Source of the DNA: a virus
Direction: 5' to 3' (one strand)
IMG/VR virus record: IMGVR_UViG_3300038441_001101
Coordinates: 1-64,000 of that record
Length of the DNA stretch: 64,000 nt
Part shown: positions 38,557 through 47,644 of the stretch, one piece after another
How the letters are laid out: every line of letters begins with the position of its first letter
How positions within the stretch are numbered: the first letter of the stretch is position 1
The notes under the pieces: generated by a model
Told to the model about the DNA's origin: nothing
Seen by the model: the letters and a program-made list of their open reading frames with translations, nothing else
The model's database searches: none
Made by a program: the position numbers and the translations under genes

Positions 38557-40105
38557 CAACCTCCAGAACATGATCCAGGCCGAGCTGGAGCTGCGCCATC
38601 GTCGTCGAACGGGCAAGCAGCTCAAGGCTCCTGCTCATTGGAAGGACTGGTGCGTCACGCTGTTCCCGAACTACTTCAGTGCGCCGTTCGCGTATCGACA
38701 TGAGGAGCTCTGGGGTTGGATCAGCTCCCTGACATTGGATAACTACGTCCAGGCCTTCCTGGCGTTCTGGGGACGAGGTGGTGCGAAGTCCACCAATGCG
38801 GAGGCTGGGACAGTCTGGTTGGGTGCGGAAGAGCGTAGACGATACGCTCTTTATGTTAGTTCCACGCAAGATAAGGCCGATACGCACGTGGCGAACATTG
38901 CCGGCATGATCGAGTCCAAGAAGTTCGGCGAGTATTATCACAAGATGTCCATGCGGGCGCGTGGCAAGTTCGGCAACGTAAAGGGCTGGCGCAGGGAACA
39001 CCTCCAGGCCGCTAATGGGTTTTCAGTGGATGCGTTCGGATTGGACAGTGGGTTGCGGGGTATCAAGATCGACGAGGTCCGTCCCGACGTCATCATATTG
39101 GATGACATAGACGAGAAGTTCGAGTCCCCCAAGGTGACGTTGAAAAAGATGCAGACGATCACGGATACCGTCCTGCCGAGTGGATCGAAGAACTGTGCGG
39201 TGTTGTTCATCCAGAACATGATCAGTGCGGACAGCATCGCCAGTCGGTTATTGGATATGCGGGCAGACTTCTTACGCGACCGGATTGTCAGTGGTCCGTT
39301 CCCGGCCATCGACGACTTCGCGTACGAGCTCCGGGATCACCTGTTCGTCATCACGGATGGAACACCCACCTGGGCCGGGCAGGATCTTGCAACGTGTCAG
39401 TCCCAGATCAACCTGTGGGGGATCAGCGCCTTCCGCAGGGAGGCTCAGCACGAGGTGGATCTCACGGGTGGCATCTGGGATGGAGTGGAGTGGTGGAAGA
39501 TCAAGTACGAGGAGCTGCCCAAGCTCAAGCGGATCGTATGTTGGATCGATCCCGCCATCACGGACAAGCCCGAGAGCGCCAGCCAGGGCATCTCCATCGG
39601 TGGATTGGATTACGAGGACAACCTGATTGGGCTCTATTGGTGGGAGGGCATCGACTCTCCCGAGAAGGTCTTGGAACGCGGCATCTACAAGGCGCACCAA
39701 TGGGGATGCGAGCAGATCGGCGTGGAGACCAACCAGGGTGGCGACACATGGAAGAGTGTGTATAAACTGGCAGCAGCCGAGGTCATCAAGAAATTGGAAA
39801 AGGAATGGAGAGAGGCCAACCCTGGTCGTCCCAATGTGCCTCCGGTCAGTCTTCCAAAGTTCACGGACGCCAAGGCTGGTGCCGGGGACGGGCCTAAGAT
39901 CGAACGCAACGGACAGCTCCTCACGGAGTATGAACGCGGAAAGGTGAAGCATATGTTAGGCACACACGAGGTGATCCAGAAGGCCCTGCGGCGCTTCCCG
40001 AACCCGCCACTGGACGTCGCGGACAGCTGGTGGTGGGTGTGGCAGGATCTCATCGGCAAAGCCAAGAAGAAGGCCGGAGCCTGGGGCCAGGGATTATTCG
40101 GATGA
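38540..40105 (+). CDS. terL: Terminase large subunit
   Basis: 521 residues. Walker A FWGRGGAKST lies at about 75-84, Walker B VIILDDID at about 184, a coupling region follows, and the nuclease domain begins at about 330 (CWIDPAITD, then VETNQGG for metal-binding acidic residues). It packages DNA through the portal and cuts at completion. ATG 38540 is preferred over a TTG at 38522. It ends in ATGA overlap with a small membrane protein gene. Confidence 0.95.
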   Translation: MEQPHSNLQNMIQAELELRHRRRTGKQLKAPAHWKDWCVTLFPNYFSAPFAYRHEELWGWISSLTLDNYVQAFLAFWGRGGAKSTNAEAGTVWLGAEERRRYALYVSSTQDKADTHVANIAGMIESKKFGEYYHKMSMRARGKFGNVKGWRREHLQAANGFSVDAFGLDSGLRGIKIDEVRPDVIILDDIDEKFESPKVTLKKMQTITDTVLPSGSKNCAVLFIQNMISADSIASRLLDMRADFLRDRIVSGPFPAIDDFAYELRDHLFVITDGTPTWAGQDLATCQSQINLWGISAFRREAQHEVDLTGGIWDGVEWWKIKYEELPKLKRIVCWIDPAITDKPESASQGISIGGLDYEDNLIGLYWWEGIDSPEKVLERGIYKAHQWGCEQIGVETNQGGDTWKSVYKLAAAEVIKKLEKEWREANPGRPNVPPVSLPKFTDAKAGAGDGPKIERNGQLLTEYERGKVKHMLGTHEVIQKALRRFPNPPLDVADSWWWVWQDLIGKAKKKAGAWGQGLFG

Positions 40106-40320
40106 GCAATACTGCGTTCTGGCTCACGGCTGTCCTTGTGTTCCTGTCCCTGGTGTTCATGATGTTCTTTGTCGTCGTCGCCGTGAAGAGCTCCTATCGC
40201 AACGGGGTGCGGGACGGCTATCAGAACACCTGGCTACCGAGCGTCAAGAGACAGGTCCAGGAGGAAGGGCTCATGCAGGGCGAAGCAGTGTCGTTACCAC
40301 TTGATACGGATGTCAAGTGA
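40102..40320 (+). CDS. Small membrane protein
   Basis: 72 residues. An N-terminal hydrophobic helix (AFWLTAVLVFLSLVFMMFFVVVAV) is followed by a polar tail. ATG 40102 overlaps the terminase stop. Unknown. Confidence 0.6.
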   Translation: MSNTAFWLTAVLVFLSLVFMMFFVVVAVKSSYRNGVRDGYQNTWLPSVKRQVQEEGLMQGEAVSLPLDTDVK

Positions 40321-40341
40321 GTTTATAGATAGGAGTGAACC

Positions 40342-40485
40342 ATGCCATCAGTTATATTCTTTGTATTGGCCGCGATCTTCTTTGCGGCTGGAGCACTGGG
40401 TGCGAACCTGGTTCTCTTTGGGAACAGGGTGAACTGGACGGATGCTGGATTGTGCATGCTGACGATAGGTGCTTTCCTCGTATGA
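40342..40485 (+). CDS. Small membrane protein
   Basis: 47 residues, hydrophobic throughout (IFFVLAAIFFAAGALGANLVLF and a second short segment). ATG 40342 follows AGGAGTGAAC; the stop overlaps the next ATG (ATGA). Unknown. Confidence 0.6.
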   Translation: MPSVIFFVLAAIFFAAGALGANLVLFGNRVNWTDAGLCMLTIGAFLV

Positions 40486-40742
40486 ACATTTTGCAGGAAG
40501 CCCTGGCAAGGCATGTGCATGCGGCCTGGTCCGCCCGCATGCAGAACGTCCTGGGCAAGAGCACGCTGTACCCAGACGGATCGGTGACCATCCCGGCAGT
40601 CCTGGCCCGAGAATGGACGTGGAAGTCCAACACGCTGTACAAGAATCTCCCCGAGCGCGAGAAGGAGGAGGCTCGGGCTGAGGCTGACAAGATCATCAGC
40701 CTAATGAGCAGTCATGAATGGTTCAAGAAGGAGGAGTCATGA
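40482..40742 (+). CDS. Hypothetical protein
   Basis: 86 residues, helical, charged (LPEREKEEARAEADKII). Starts at ATG 40482 and ends in an ATGA overlap. Unknown. Confidence 0.6.
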   Translation: MNILQEALARHVHAAWSARMQNVLGKSTLYPDGSVTIPAVLAREWTWKSNTLYKNLPEREKEEARAEADKIISLMSSHEWFKKEES

Positions 40743-40966
40743 AGATGCACATCGACATACGTGTGAAAGTTCCGGATGCCCTGGCGGAACAGCGATTGGA
40801 GTTCGTCGAGGGCGTGATGGCGGTGTTCCGGGCAACCTTCCCGGAGGCCGAGCCTATTTACGAACCGGACAGTCCCAGTCCCGTGACCGTCACATTGTTC
40901 AACGATGATGGCACACCAGTGGATCTCAGCTACCATGAGGACAGCACCGATGATCATCCGGAATGA
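40739..40966 (+). CDS. Hypothetical protein
   Basis: 75 residues with a beta/alpha start (MHIDIRVKVPDALAEQRLEF) and acidic tail. ATG 40739 follows AAGGAGG. Unknown. Confidence 0.6.
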   Translation: MKMHIDIRVKVPDALAEQRLEFVEGVMAVFRATFPEAEPIYEPDSPSPVTVTLFNDDGTPVDLSYHEDSTDDHPE

Positions 40967-41162
40967 AGACGATCCGGGAGGGAGTTGCACTGCAACGGAA
41001 GCCTCCGACTTCGACGGCTGGGAGATCATACATGTGGGCAACTGGAAGCCTGGCGTCAAGCGTGTGTATATGCGCAAGATTGATCCGAGTGGCAGCGGCT
41101 CCTTCCAGATGGTCTTCGCGGACGAGAGCATTGTCCCGGAGGTGACCAATGGAGCAGATTGA
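40950..41162 (+). CDS. Hypothetical protein
   Basis: 70 residues, beta-rich with Asp/Glu clusters (DDPGGSCTATEASDFDGWEII). ATG 40950 overlaps the previous gene by 17 bases. Unknown. Confidence 0.55.
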   Translation: MIIRNEDDPGGSCTATEASDFDGWEIIHVGNWKPGVKRVYMRKIDPSGSGSFQMVFADESIVPEVTNGAD

Positions 41163-42177
41163 CTTCCTTGCTACCCAGGCGCACTATATTGACCACATTG
41201 CTCCCGTCTGGGACGCGCTGGTGGACGACAACGTGGGCACCTTCTATGTCCCGCAGCACCTGGTCGGGCACGCCCAACGCAAGCTCAAGAACCATCTGTA
41301 TCTGTTCAGCTACGAGAGGAACAGCCCGGCCACTTACGGCTTGAATCCCATCCTGGTCTGCGCATACGGGGACATGAAGTACGCGCACAGGGTGAGCCCG
41401 GAGCGTCGCATCTTCATGATGGAGCACGGTACGGGGCACGGCTTCGGCACCAGCGCCTATCCGGATGGACCAGGAGATCGCGACCTTGTCAGCCTGTTCC
41501 TTCCACCCAATCAGTACACTGCCGACAGGATCCATACTGTCCGCGACACGCCCTGCGAGGTCATCGGGACACCAAAGCTGGACTGGATGCACGGAGCAAT
41601 GTTCGAGCGTCATCGTCCCCCAGTGGTGTGCATCAGCTTCCATCATGGGCACAAGCACCGCAAGCCTCCGGAGGCCAGCTCGGCCTTCGAGCACTATGCC
41701 GACTCCGTGCTGGAGCTGAAGAAGAGCTTCAACCTGATTGCGCACGGCCACCCGTTGAGCAGGGACAGGGACATTGCGTTCTATCAATCCGTTGGCGTGC
41801 CGTTCATCGAGGACTTCCGGCAGGTGCTGGAGCTAGCGGACGTGTATGTGAACGACCTGAGCTCCACCCTGTACGAGTTCCTTGTCACGGGCAAGCCTGT
41901 GGTGGTGCTGAACGCGCCCTGGTTCCGGAAGGACAAGCAGTTCGGCTTGCGCTTCTGGGACTACTCCGACATCGGCATCCAGGTGGATCATCCTGTCGAC
42001 CTGAAGGGAGCCATCAGCAGGACGTTGTCGGATCCCACGCTGTTCCTGCCGCAGCGCCGGAAAGCCATCAACGACCTGTTCCCGCACTTGGGGCACTCCG
42101 CCATCCGGGCCGCCAACGTGATCCGGCAGCAGCTCAGCGAGGAAGCGGATCTTCAGGAGGCCAGCCATGCTGATTGA
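41149..42177 (+). CDS. CDP-glycerol transferase-like glycosyltransferase
   Basis: 342 residues. The motifs FMMEHGTGHGFG, HGHPLSRDRD and VYVNDLSSTLYEFLVTGKPVVVLNAPW recall GT-B enzymes of the CDP-glycerol:polyglycerophosphate glycerophosphotransferase type. It would transfer a glycerophosphate or sugar from a nucleotide donor. It sits inside the packaging operon, before an FkbM methyltransferase and a fused glycosyltransferase. The acceptor, such as phage capsid, host surface or DNA, is unknown. Confidence 0.8.
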   Translation: MEQIDFLATQAHYIDHIAPVWDALVDDNVGTFYVPQHLVGHAQRKLKNHLYLFSYERNSPATYGLNPILVCAYGDMKYAHRVSPERRIFMMEHGTGHGFGTSAYPDGPGDRDLVSLFLPPNQYTADRIHTVRDTPCEVIGTPKLDWMHGAMFERHRPPVVCISFHHGHKHRKPPEASSAFEHYADSVLELKKSFNLIAHGHPLSRDRDIAFYQSVGVPFIEDFRQVLELADVYVNDLSSTLYEFLVTGKPVVVLNAPWFRKDKQFGLRFWDYSDIGIQVDHPVDLKGAISRTLSDPTLFLPQRRKAINDLFPHLGHSAIRAANVIRQQLSEEADLQEASHAD

Positions 42178-42388
42178 GCTGACCAACGAACGCATGGAAA
42201 AGTTCTGGGTGAACACCATCAACATCAAGACCGTGCGCCCGCTCATGGGTGGCAAGTCCCAGATCGACTTCTCCAGCGGCAGCTACGTTGTTTGCATGGA
42301 GTCGGGCGACGTCGTCTCTGAGAAGGTCAACAAGGCCCTCTTGATTGCAAAGTCCTTCAACGAGGAGAATGGTGAGCAACATGCATGA
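42167..42388 (+). CDS. Hypothetical protein
   Basis: 73 residues, mixed alpha/beta, overlapping both glycan genes by a few bases (11 and 8). It may be an accessory of that cassette. Unknown. Confidence 0.55.
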   Translation: MLIELTNERMEKFWVNTINIKTVRPLMGGKSQIDFSSGSYVVCMESGDVVSEKVNKALLIAKSFNEENGEQHA

Positions 42389-43019
42389 CGAGGCGGGGAG
42401 CCCGATGTTCCTGGAGCGCATCACCGGCATCATCCATGTTGGTGCGAATGCCGGGCAGGAGAGGGAGCTGTATGCGGAGCACAGTCTGCATGTGCTGTGG
42501 ATCGAGCCGATCCCGGAAGTGTTTGACGCATTGGTGGAGAACCTACGGGAATTCCCCAGGCAGCGGGCTGTTCGAGCCCTGCTCTCCGAGAGGGACGACA
42601 GATTGGAGACCTTGCATGTTGCCTCCAACCAGGGCATCTCTTCCTCCATCCTGGCCCTGGCTCAGCACCAGGAGATCTTCCCGGAGATCCATTACGTGGA
42701 CTCCATCCCGTTGCCGACCGTCACGCTGCCCACCCTGCTCAGGAGGGAGCGGATTGATCCGGGATGCTATCAGGCTTTGCTGTTGGATGTGCAGGGCGCG
42801 GAGCTGCGGATCCTGGAGGGCAGCATCCCCATGCTGTGCAACTTCGACTACATCCAATTGGAAGTGGCGGACTTCGAGTCCTATCGGGGATGCTGCAAGC
42901 TGGTGGACATCGAACGTTTCATGTCCATGAATGGATACGTAGAGCTGGAGCGAGTTGTATGTCCGCTGCCCGTCGGGAACTATTACGAGATGGTGTATTG
43001 CAGGGAGAGCTCATCATGA
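42381..43019 (+). CDS. FkbM-family methyltransferase
   Basis: 212 residues. GIIHVGANAGQE gives the SAM-binding motif and LLLDVQGAELRILEG the second FkbM signature. Family members O-methylate sugars or other hydroxyls. ATG 42381 is embedded in an ATGCATGA overlap with the previous stop. It ends in an ATGA overlap with the fused glycosyltransferase, so the two are coupled. Confidence 0.9.
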   Translation: MHDEAGSPMFLERITGIIHVGANAGQERELYAEHSLHVLWIEPIPEVFDALVENLREFPRQRAVRALLSERDDRLETLHVASNQGISSSILALAQHQEIFPEIHYVDSIPLPTVTLPTLLRRERIDPGCYQALLLDVQGAELRILEGSIPMLCNFDYIQLEVADFESYRGCCKLVDIERFMSMNGYVELERVVCPLPVGNYYEMVYCRESSS

Positions 43020-45136
43020 TCATCAGTCACAGCACCCTTGGCAAGAACGGCAGGCTGGGCAACCAGCTGTTCCAGGTGGCGTCCACACTGGGCCTGGCGG
43101 AGAAGCACGGCACCACGGCTGCCTTCCCGCAATGGGAATACGAGCGTTACTTTGACATCAGCCTCCCGCACGGGCCCATGAGCAGCAACGTTGTCCAGGA
43201 GAAGTACTTCCACTATCATGACTGGGAGATCGCCGGAGACGTGGACGTGATGGGATTCTTGCAGTCCGAGAAGTATTTCGGCTCCACTAAGTTGAAGCTG
43301 AAAGAGGAGTTCGTCCAGGAGGTGAAGTCCAGGGTGCCTGGACTGTTCACTCACGAGACGGTGTGCATCCAGGTGCGGCGTGGGGACTACGTTGGAAATC
43401 CCAATTACCACCAGCTGCCGATCACGTATTACATCTGCGCCTTACTGGAGCACTTCCCCAACTGGAGGGACATGGACATCCTGGTCATCAGCGATGACGT
43501 GGAGTACTGTAAAGTCCACTTTGGCTGCCTGCCCAATGTAACGTTCTCGGAGGGCAACAATACGGACATCCAGGACATGGCACTGGCCTCCCTCTGCGAC
43601 CACTTCATCATAAGTAACTCCAGCTTCGGCTGGTGGTGCGCCTGGCTCGGGGAGAAGAAGCACACCAAGGTCGTTCACAGTGGGCATATGTTTGCCGGGA
43701 AGCTGGCACGTAAGAACGCCAACGACTATCGTCCGGCAAGATGGATCTCTTACAACAGGGAGAGCTACAAGATTCCCCTCAAGGACGTCACGTTTACCAT
43801 CCCTGTTTACTTTGACCATCCGTTCCGCAAGGAGAACCTGGACCTCATCTGCTACTTGCTGTTGAACTCCTTCGAGACCCAGCTCATTGTCAGCGAGCAG
43901 GGTGGCAACAAGTTCAAGTACGTGGAGTCCTGGGCCACCTACATGGTGCACGCGGGCAACGTCTTCCATCGGACCAAGATGCTCAACGATATGTGCAACA
44001 GGGCCGGGACACCCTACGTCGCCAACTGGGACGCAGACGTGATCGTTGCACCAATGCAGGTGCTGCTGGCAGTGGAGGCCCTGCGCAATGGGGCCGACAT
44101 GGCATACCCGTACGATGGAGGCTTCGCGAGGATGCCAAGGTTGGAATGGTTCCCGAAGCTCCAGAAGTCCTTTGACATCGGCGTGGTGGGCAACACGTTC
44201 TTCAAGGGAAGGGATCCTTCCGAGAACAGCTCGGGTGGGGCTGTCCTTTGGAACAAGGAGGCCTTCATCGATGCCGGGATGGAGAACGAGTACATGGTTT
44301 CTTTTGGACCTGAGGACGGAGAGCGATTGGATCGCGCCAAGAAGCTGGGGTACAGGGTGGAGCGCATCCAGGGCCCGCTGTTCCACATGAACCATCACGT
44401 GGGACCGAACTCCTCTCCAAAGAACCCTTACTTCAATGCGAATGTGATCGAGCAGAAGAAGGTGTTCAGCATGAGTGCGAGCGAGCTGCGGGCTTACGTG
44501 GACACCTGGCCCTGGCGGCATCAGTACACCAACCGATACTATCGCGAGATCAGCGAGGGTGCAATGCGCTCTGCCAGGATCGTCATGGAGGCCTTGCCGT
44601 TCCAGGTTGGCTCCGTGATCGACGTGGGGTGCGGCGTGGGCGAGTGGAGCAACGGCAATCCTGATTACATTGGCATAGACTATCGCATCGACAAGGATAA
44701 ACTGCTCATCCCTTACGGGAGCTACGTTGAATGCAATCTCAACAGGGAGTTCGTTGTCCCTCCAAAGAAGTTTGACCTGGCCCTTTGCCTGGAGGTGGCG
44801 GAGCACCTGCATCCCAGCCGGGCCGAGCCTTTGGTGGAGTACCTCTGCTCGCTCAGTGACCGCGTCTTGTTCTCGGCAGCCATCCCCTATCAAGGTGGCA
44901 GTGGTCACGTGAATGAGCAGTGGCAGGAGTGGTGGGCCGAGCTGTTCTACAAGAATGGGTTCGGCACCACGGACAACTCCGTCAAGCTCGCCCTGACCGT
45001 CGTCCATCATGAGGAAGTGGAGCTCTGGTACCGGCAGAACATGGTGCTGTACGAGAGGGGTGGCCCTGGACGAGTGACCAACTTTGTCCTGCCGGAGTAT
45101 TACGAGCAGATCGTGAAAGGAGCGAAGGATGGCTAG
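43016..45136 (+). CDS. Trifunctional protein: GT11 fucosyltransferase-like, GT-A glycosyltransferase and methyltransferase domains
   Basis: 706 residues. About 1-260 is GT11-like: GRLGNQLFQVAS, the IQVRRGDY donor motif and SSFGWWCAW. About 265-480 is a second glycosyltransferase, with ANWDADVIVAP as its metal-binding DXD-like site and DGERLDRAKKLGYRVERI. About 520-690 is a class I SAM-dependent methyltransferase (VIDVGCGVGEWSN). ATG 43016 overlaps the FkbM stop. A three-enzyme fusion of this type is unusual. It could build and cap a glycan in one chain; the acceptor is unknown. Confidence 0.85.
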   Translation: MIISHSTLGKNGRLGNQLFQVASTLGLAEKHGTTAAFPQWEYERYFDISLPHGPMSSNVVQEKYFHYHDWEIAGDVDVMGFLQSEKYFGSTKLKLKEEFVQEVKSRVPGLFTHETVCIQVRRGDYVGNPNYHQLPITYYICALLEHFPNWRDMDILVISDDVEYCKVHFGCLPNVTFSEGNNTDIQDMALASLCDHFIISNSSFGWWCAWLGEKKHTKVVHSGHMFAGKLARKNANDYRPARWISYNRESYKIPLKDVTFTIPVYFDHPFRKENLDLICYLLLNSFETQLIVSEQGGNKFKYVESWATYMVHAGNVFHRTKMLNDMCNRAGTPYVANWDADVIVAPMQVLLAVEALRNGADMAYPYDGGFARMPRLEWFPKLQKSFDIGVVGNTFFKGRDPSENSSGGAVLWNKEAFIDAGMENEYMVSFGPEDGERLDRAKKLGYRVERIQGPLFHMNHHVGPNSSPKNPYFNANVIEQKKVFSMSASELRAYVDTWPWRHQYTNRYYREISEGAMRSARIVMEALPFQVGSVIDVGCGVGEWSNGNPDYIGIDYRIDKDKLLIPYGSYVECNLNREFVVPPKKFDLALCLEVAEHLHPSRAEPLVEYLCSLSDRVLFSAAIPYQGGSGHVNEQWQEWWAELFYKNGFGTTDNSVKLALTVVHHEEVELWYRQNMVLYERGGPGRVTNFVLPEYYEQIVKGAKDG

Positions 45137-45428
45137 GTATGTCTCAAAACCCGAACACGTGGAGGCGATCACATTTGAAGAGTTGGTGGAGATCGGGAGA
45201 AGCAGTGGTACTCCACTCCATGGAAAGAACGGGATGCCCTGGTCGTTCGAGTACAAAGGGAAACCCGTCACGCACGAGAGCGACGCCTGCTACCTTGTTC
45301 CAGGGGAGTCTGGGGAAACCATGCGATTCACTCCCCAGCATATGCTCATGAATGATGAGCAGGGAAACCTGTTCACCTGTGGATTGGATATCTTCAATCA
45401 GGTGTATGAGGAAGTGAAAGATGGCTAG
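45129..45428 (+). CDS. Hypothetical protein
   Basis: 99 residues with a beta-rich centre (PVTHESDACYLVPGESGETMRF). It overlaps the previous gene by 8 bases and the next by 8. Unknown. Confidence 0.6.
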   Translation: MARYVSKPEHVEAITFEELVEIGRSSGTPLHGKNGMPWSFEYKGKPVTHESDACYLVPGESGETMRFTPQHMLMNDEQGNLFTCGLDIFNQVYEEVKDG

Positions 45429-45660
45429 CATATTCGACCGCGAAACCTATAAAGAGGTGTTTGGACATTATCCAGATGGTGACTATGAAGTCCTGGATGC
45501 TGTTCCAGGGGAGGATGGAGTCTATCGGGTGCCTCCCCTGGAAGAGCCTGTTGCACAATGGAAAGTGGAGTGGAGGTTCATGCCAGGAGCCTTTGGGATA
45601 GATTATGCAGCTGGTAAGGACAAGGGCATCTTGGGCATCTTCCATGTCACCGGCTTGTGA
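45421..45660 (+). CDS. Hypothetical protein
   Basis: 79 residues, acidic N-terminus, no domain recognised. Starts at ATG 45421 after AAAG; ends before the portal gene leader. Unknown. Confidence 0.55.
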   Translation: MASIFDRETYKEVFGHYPDGDYEVLDAVPGEDGVYRVPPLEEPVAQWKVEWRFMPGAFGIDYAAGKDKGILGIFHVTGL

Positions 45661-45712
45661 TCCCCAGAAGCCTGAAATGGATGTATACTTCCCTGAAGCA
45701 AGGAGCTGATTT

Positions 45713-47185
45713 ATGCCTACTGCCAAGAGACCAACCACCCGCAAGAAGAAAAGGACAACCCAGAACGAACAGCAGATGGACGCCGAGCTGAGCGCCTCCA
45801 TGCAGCGCATACTGCAGAACTCCCAGCTGCTCTCCCGATCCATGCTGGGCAGCCGTCTGGGTGTGCAGTTCGGGGGGGAGCGCGACCTTTACGAGACGTT
45901 TGGCTACAAGCGTTTTGCAGACTTCCAGGATTACCAGAACATCTATGACCGGCACGGCCTGGGGCACCGCGTCATCAAGAAGTATGCCACCTCCACCTGG
46001 AACAGGATGCCCGTGCTGATCGACGGGGAGGAGCGCTCCGACCAGCTGGACAAGGGCTCCACCCCGTTCCTGAAGGAGTGGATGGCTCTCTCCAAGCGGT
46101 TGGGCATCTTGCAGGTCATGCGGCAAGCCGACATCATGTGCCAGATCGGGAGGTACTCCATCCTGTTCCTGGGAGCCAGTGGAGACGACTACAGCCAGCC
46201 CGTCAAGAAGAACGACGGGCTGTTCTATGTGGCTGCTTACAACGAGAACCAGTCCGTGATCCAGAGACTGATTGGCGACACGAAGAACGAGAAGTTCGGC
46301 ATGCCCGAGAGCTACACGGTGGCGTTCAACGAGGAGGACATTGGCGTGCCCATGCCAGGCGGGACGAACGTCCATTACACCAGGGTGGTCCACATCAGCG
46401 AGGACAGGCTGGGCTCCCGCATCTACGGCACGCCGCGCTTGCAGGCTCCACTCAACCGATTGTTTGATCTGGAGAAGGTCACGGGTGGTGGAGCAGAGGC
46501 AGCCTGGCTGGCAGTGTGGGGCGGGATGCTGTTCTCCACGCAGGAGGGCATTGACATCCCTGACGAGGGCTCCCCGGAAGGCAAGTACATGGCGGAGCAG
46601 ATGCAGAAGTACTTCCACCGGATGCAGCGCTATGCGGTGCTCAAGGGATTGGACGTAAACAACCTTGGAACGCAGACCGTGAACATCGAGCAGATCTACA
46701 ACGTCCTCAAGGAGGACTTCGCGGGGACGGTGGGTGTCCCACAGCGCATCCTGTTTGGAAGCGAGCGCGGAGAGTTGGCTTCCAGTCAGGACATGCAGGA
46801 ATGGAACGGGGAGATGGAGAGTCGCCGGATGAACTTTGCCGAGCCCGAGATCCTGGACCCCTTCCTCATGTGGTGCATTACATACGGCGTCCTGCCTACC
46901 CCTGAGAACTCCAGCAAGGAATGGAAATATGAGTGGTATCCAGTCTACTCCATGACGGACATCGAGAAGGCCACCTATGCGAACCTGCTGGCGACGGGTG
47001 CAAGCTCTGTCAGCGGTGGGGTGCCGGAGACAGCCCTGGATGTCAACGAGTGGCGCGTGAAGGCGGGGCTCCCGGCTCGCGAAGAGGTCGACATGGAGGA
47101 CGAATCCCCCATGGAACGTGAACAGCGTGACTTTGTGGAGAGGGAGGAGTTCAAGCTGGACATAGATGGTCAGCGACAGGAGTAA
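45713..47185 (+). CDS. Portal protein, DUF1073 type
   Basis: 490 residues. YDRHGLGHRVIKKYATSTW near the N-terminus, HYTRVVHISEDRLGSRIYGTPRLQ in the centre, and a GVPQRILFGSERGELASSQD helix match the DUF1073 portal family of siphoviruses. The portal forms the dodecameric DNA gate at the head vertex. ATG 45713 lies after an AAGGAGCTGA site. It is followed by the MuF-like gene, as usual for phage head modules. Confidence 0.85.
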   Translation: MPTAKRPTTRKKKRTTQNEQQMDAELSASMQRILQNSQLLSRSMLGSRLGVQFGGERDLYETFGYKRFADFQDYQNIYDRHGLGHRVIKKYATSTWNRMPVLIDGEERSDQLDKGSTPFLKEWMALSKRLGILQVMRQADIMCQIGRYSILFLGASGDDYSQPVKKNDGLFYVAAYNENQSVIQRLIGDTKNEKFGMPESYTVAFNEEDIGVPMPGGTNVHYTRVVHISEDRLGSRIYGTPRLQAPLNRLFDLEKVTGGGAEAAWLAVWGGMLFSTQEGIDIPDEGSPEGKYMAEQMQKYFHRMQRYAVLKGLDVNNLGTQTVNIEQIYNVLKEDFAGTVGVPQRILFGSERGELASSQDMQEWNGEMESRRMNFAEPEILDPFLMWCITYGVLPTPENSSKEWKYEWYPVYSMTDIEKATYANLLATGASSVSGGVPETALDVNEWRVKAGLPAREEVDMEDESPMEREQRDFVEREEFKLDIDGQRQE

Positions 47186-47250
47186 TCAAAGCAGATTGAC
47201 TCAAAGTTCTCCAACCTAGTGCAGAAGAATGGAAAGAAAGGAAAATCGCT

Positions 47251-47643
47251 ATGAGTGGTATCAGTTTACGTAAGTTATTTCAACAGAAGTTTGAAGGCCA
47301 CAAGGGTAGACCCGGAAAGGTTGGCGGAAGTCAACCGAGAAGTGGAAGTGGTGGAAAGATCCAAGCACCTACTGAGGAAGTATTTTCTGAAAGAGGTAAA
47401 CTACCTTCAGGTTGGTCTAGATCCCGCGATACAGCAACTAAGAAAGTTTCAACAAGTAAACACGGAGATTACAAAGTGATTGTAGAATGGAATAGTGGTT
47501 ACAATGGACACCTTGTTGCTATAGGAGATATGAGATCAGAGAATTTCCTTCCTAACTCCCCTACAATAGATAAGGGGGACGTAAAGTGGGAAAATATGCA
47601 ATCTGAACTAGACTCTCTTATGGAAGAACTCTCTAAACTGTAA
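47251..47643 (+). CDS. Tagged effector-like protein A (GHxGRPGKVGGS N-terminus)
   Basis: 130 residues. It starts ISLRKLFQQKFEGHKGRPGKVGGS (tag, about 5-27), shared with other genes here. The rest is AT-rich coding with no known domain. ATG 47251 follows AAAGGAAAATC. The tag suggests targeting to the head; function of the remainder is unknown. Confidence 0.7.
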   Translation: MSGISLRKLFQQKFEGHKGRPGKVGGSQPRSGSGGKIQAPTEEVFSERGKLPSGWSRSRDTATKKVSTSKHGDYKVIVEWNSGYNGHLVAIGDMRSENFLPNSPTIDKGDVKWENMQSELDSLMEELSKL

Positions 47644-47644
47644 T

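Noticed and set aside
43442-45271. Minus-strand open frame (about 609 codons) opposite the trifunctional glycan gene
   Set aside because: It mirrors a clear multidomain gene on the plus strand, shows no domain, and has no ribosome site.
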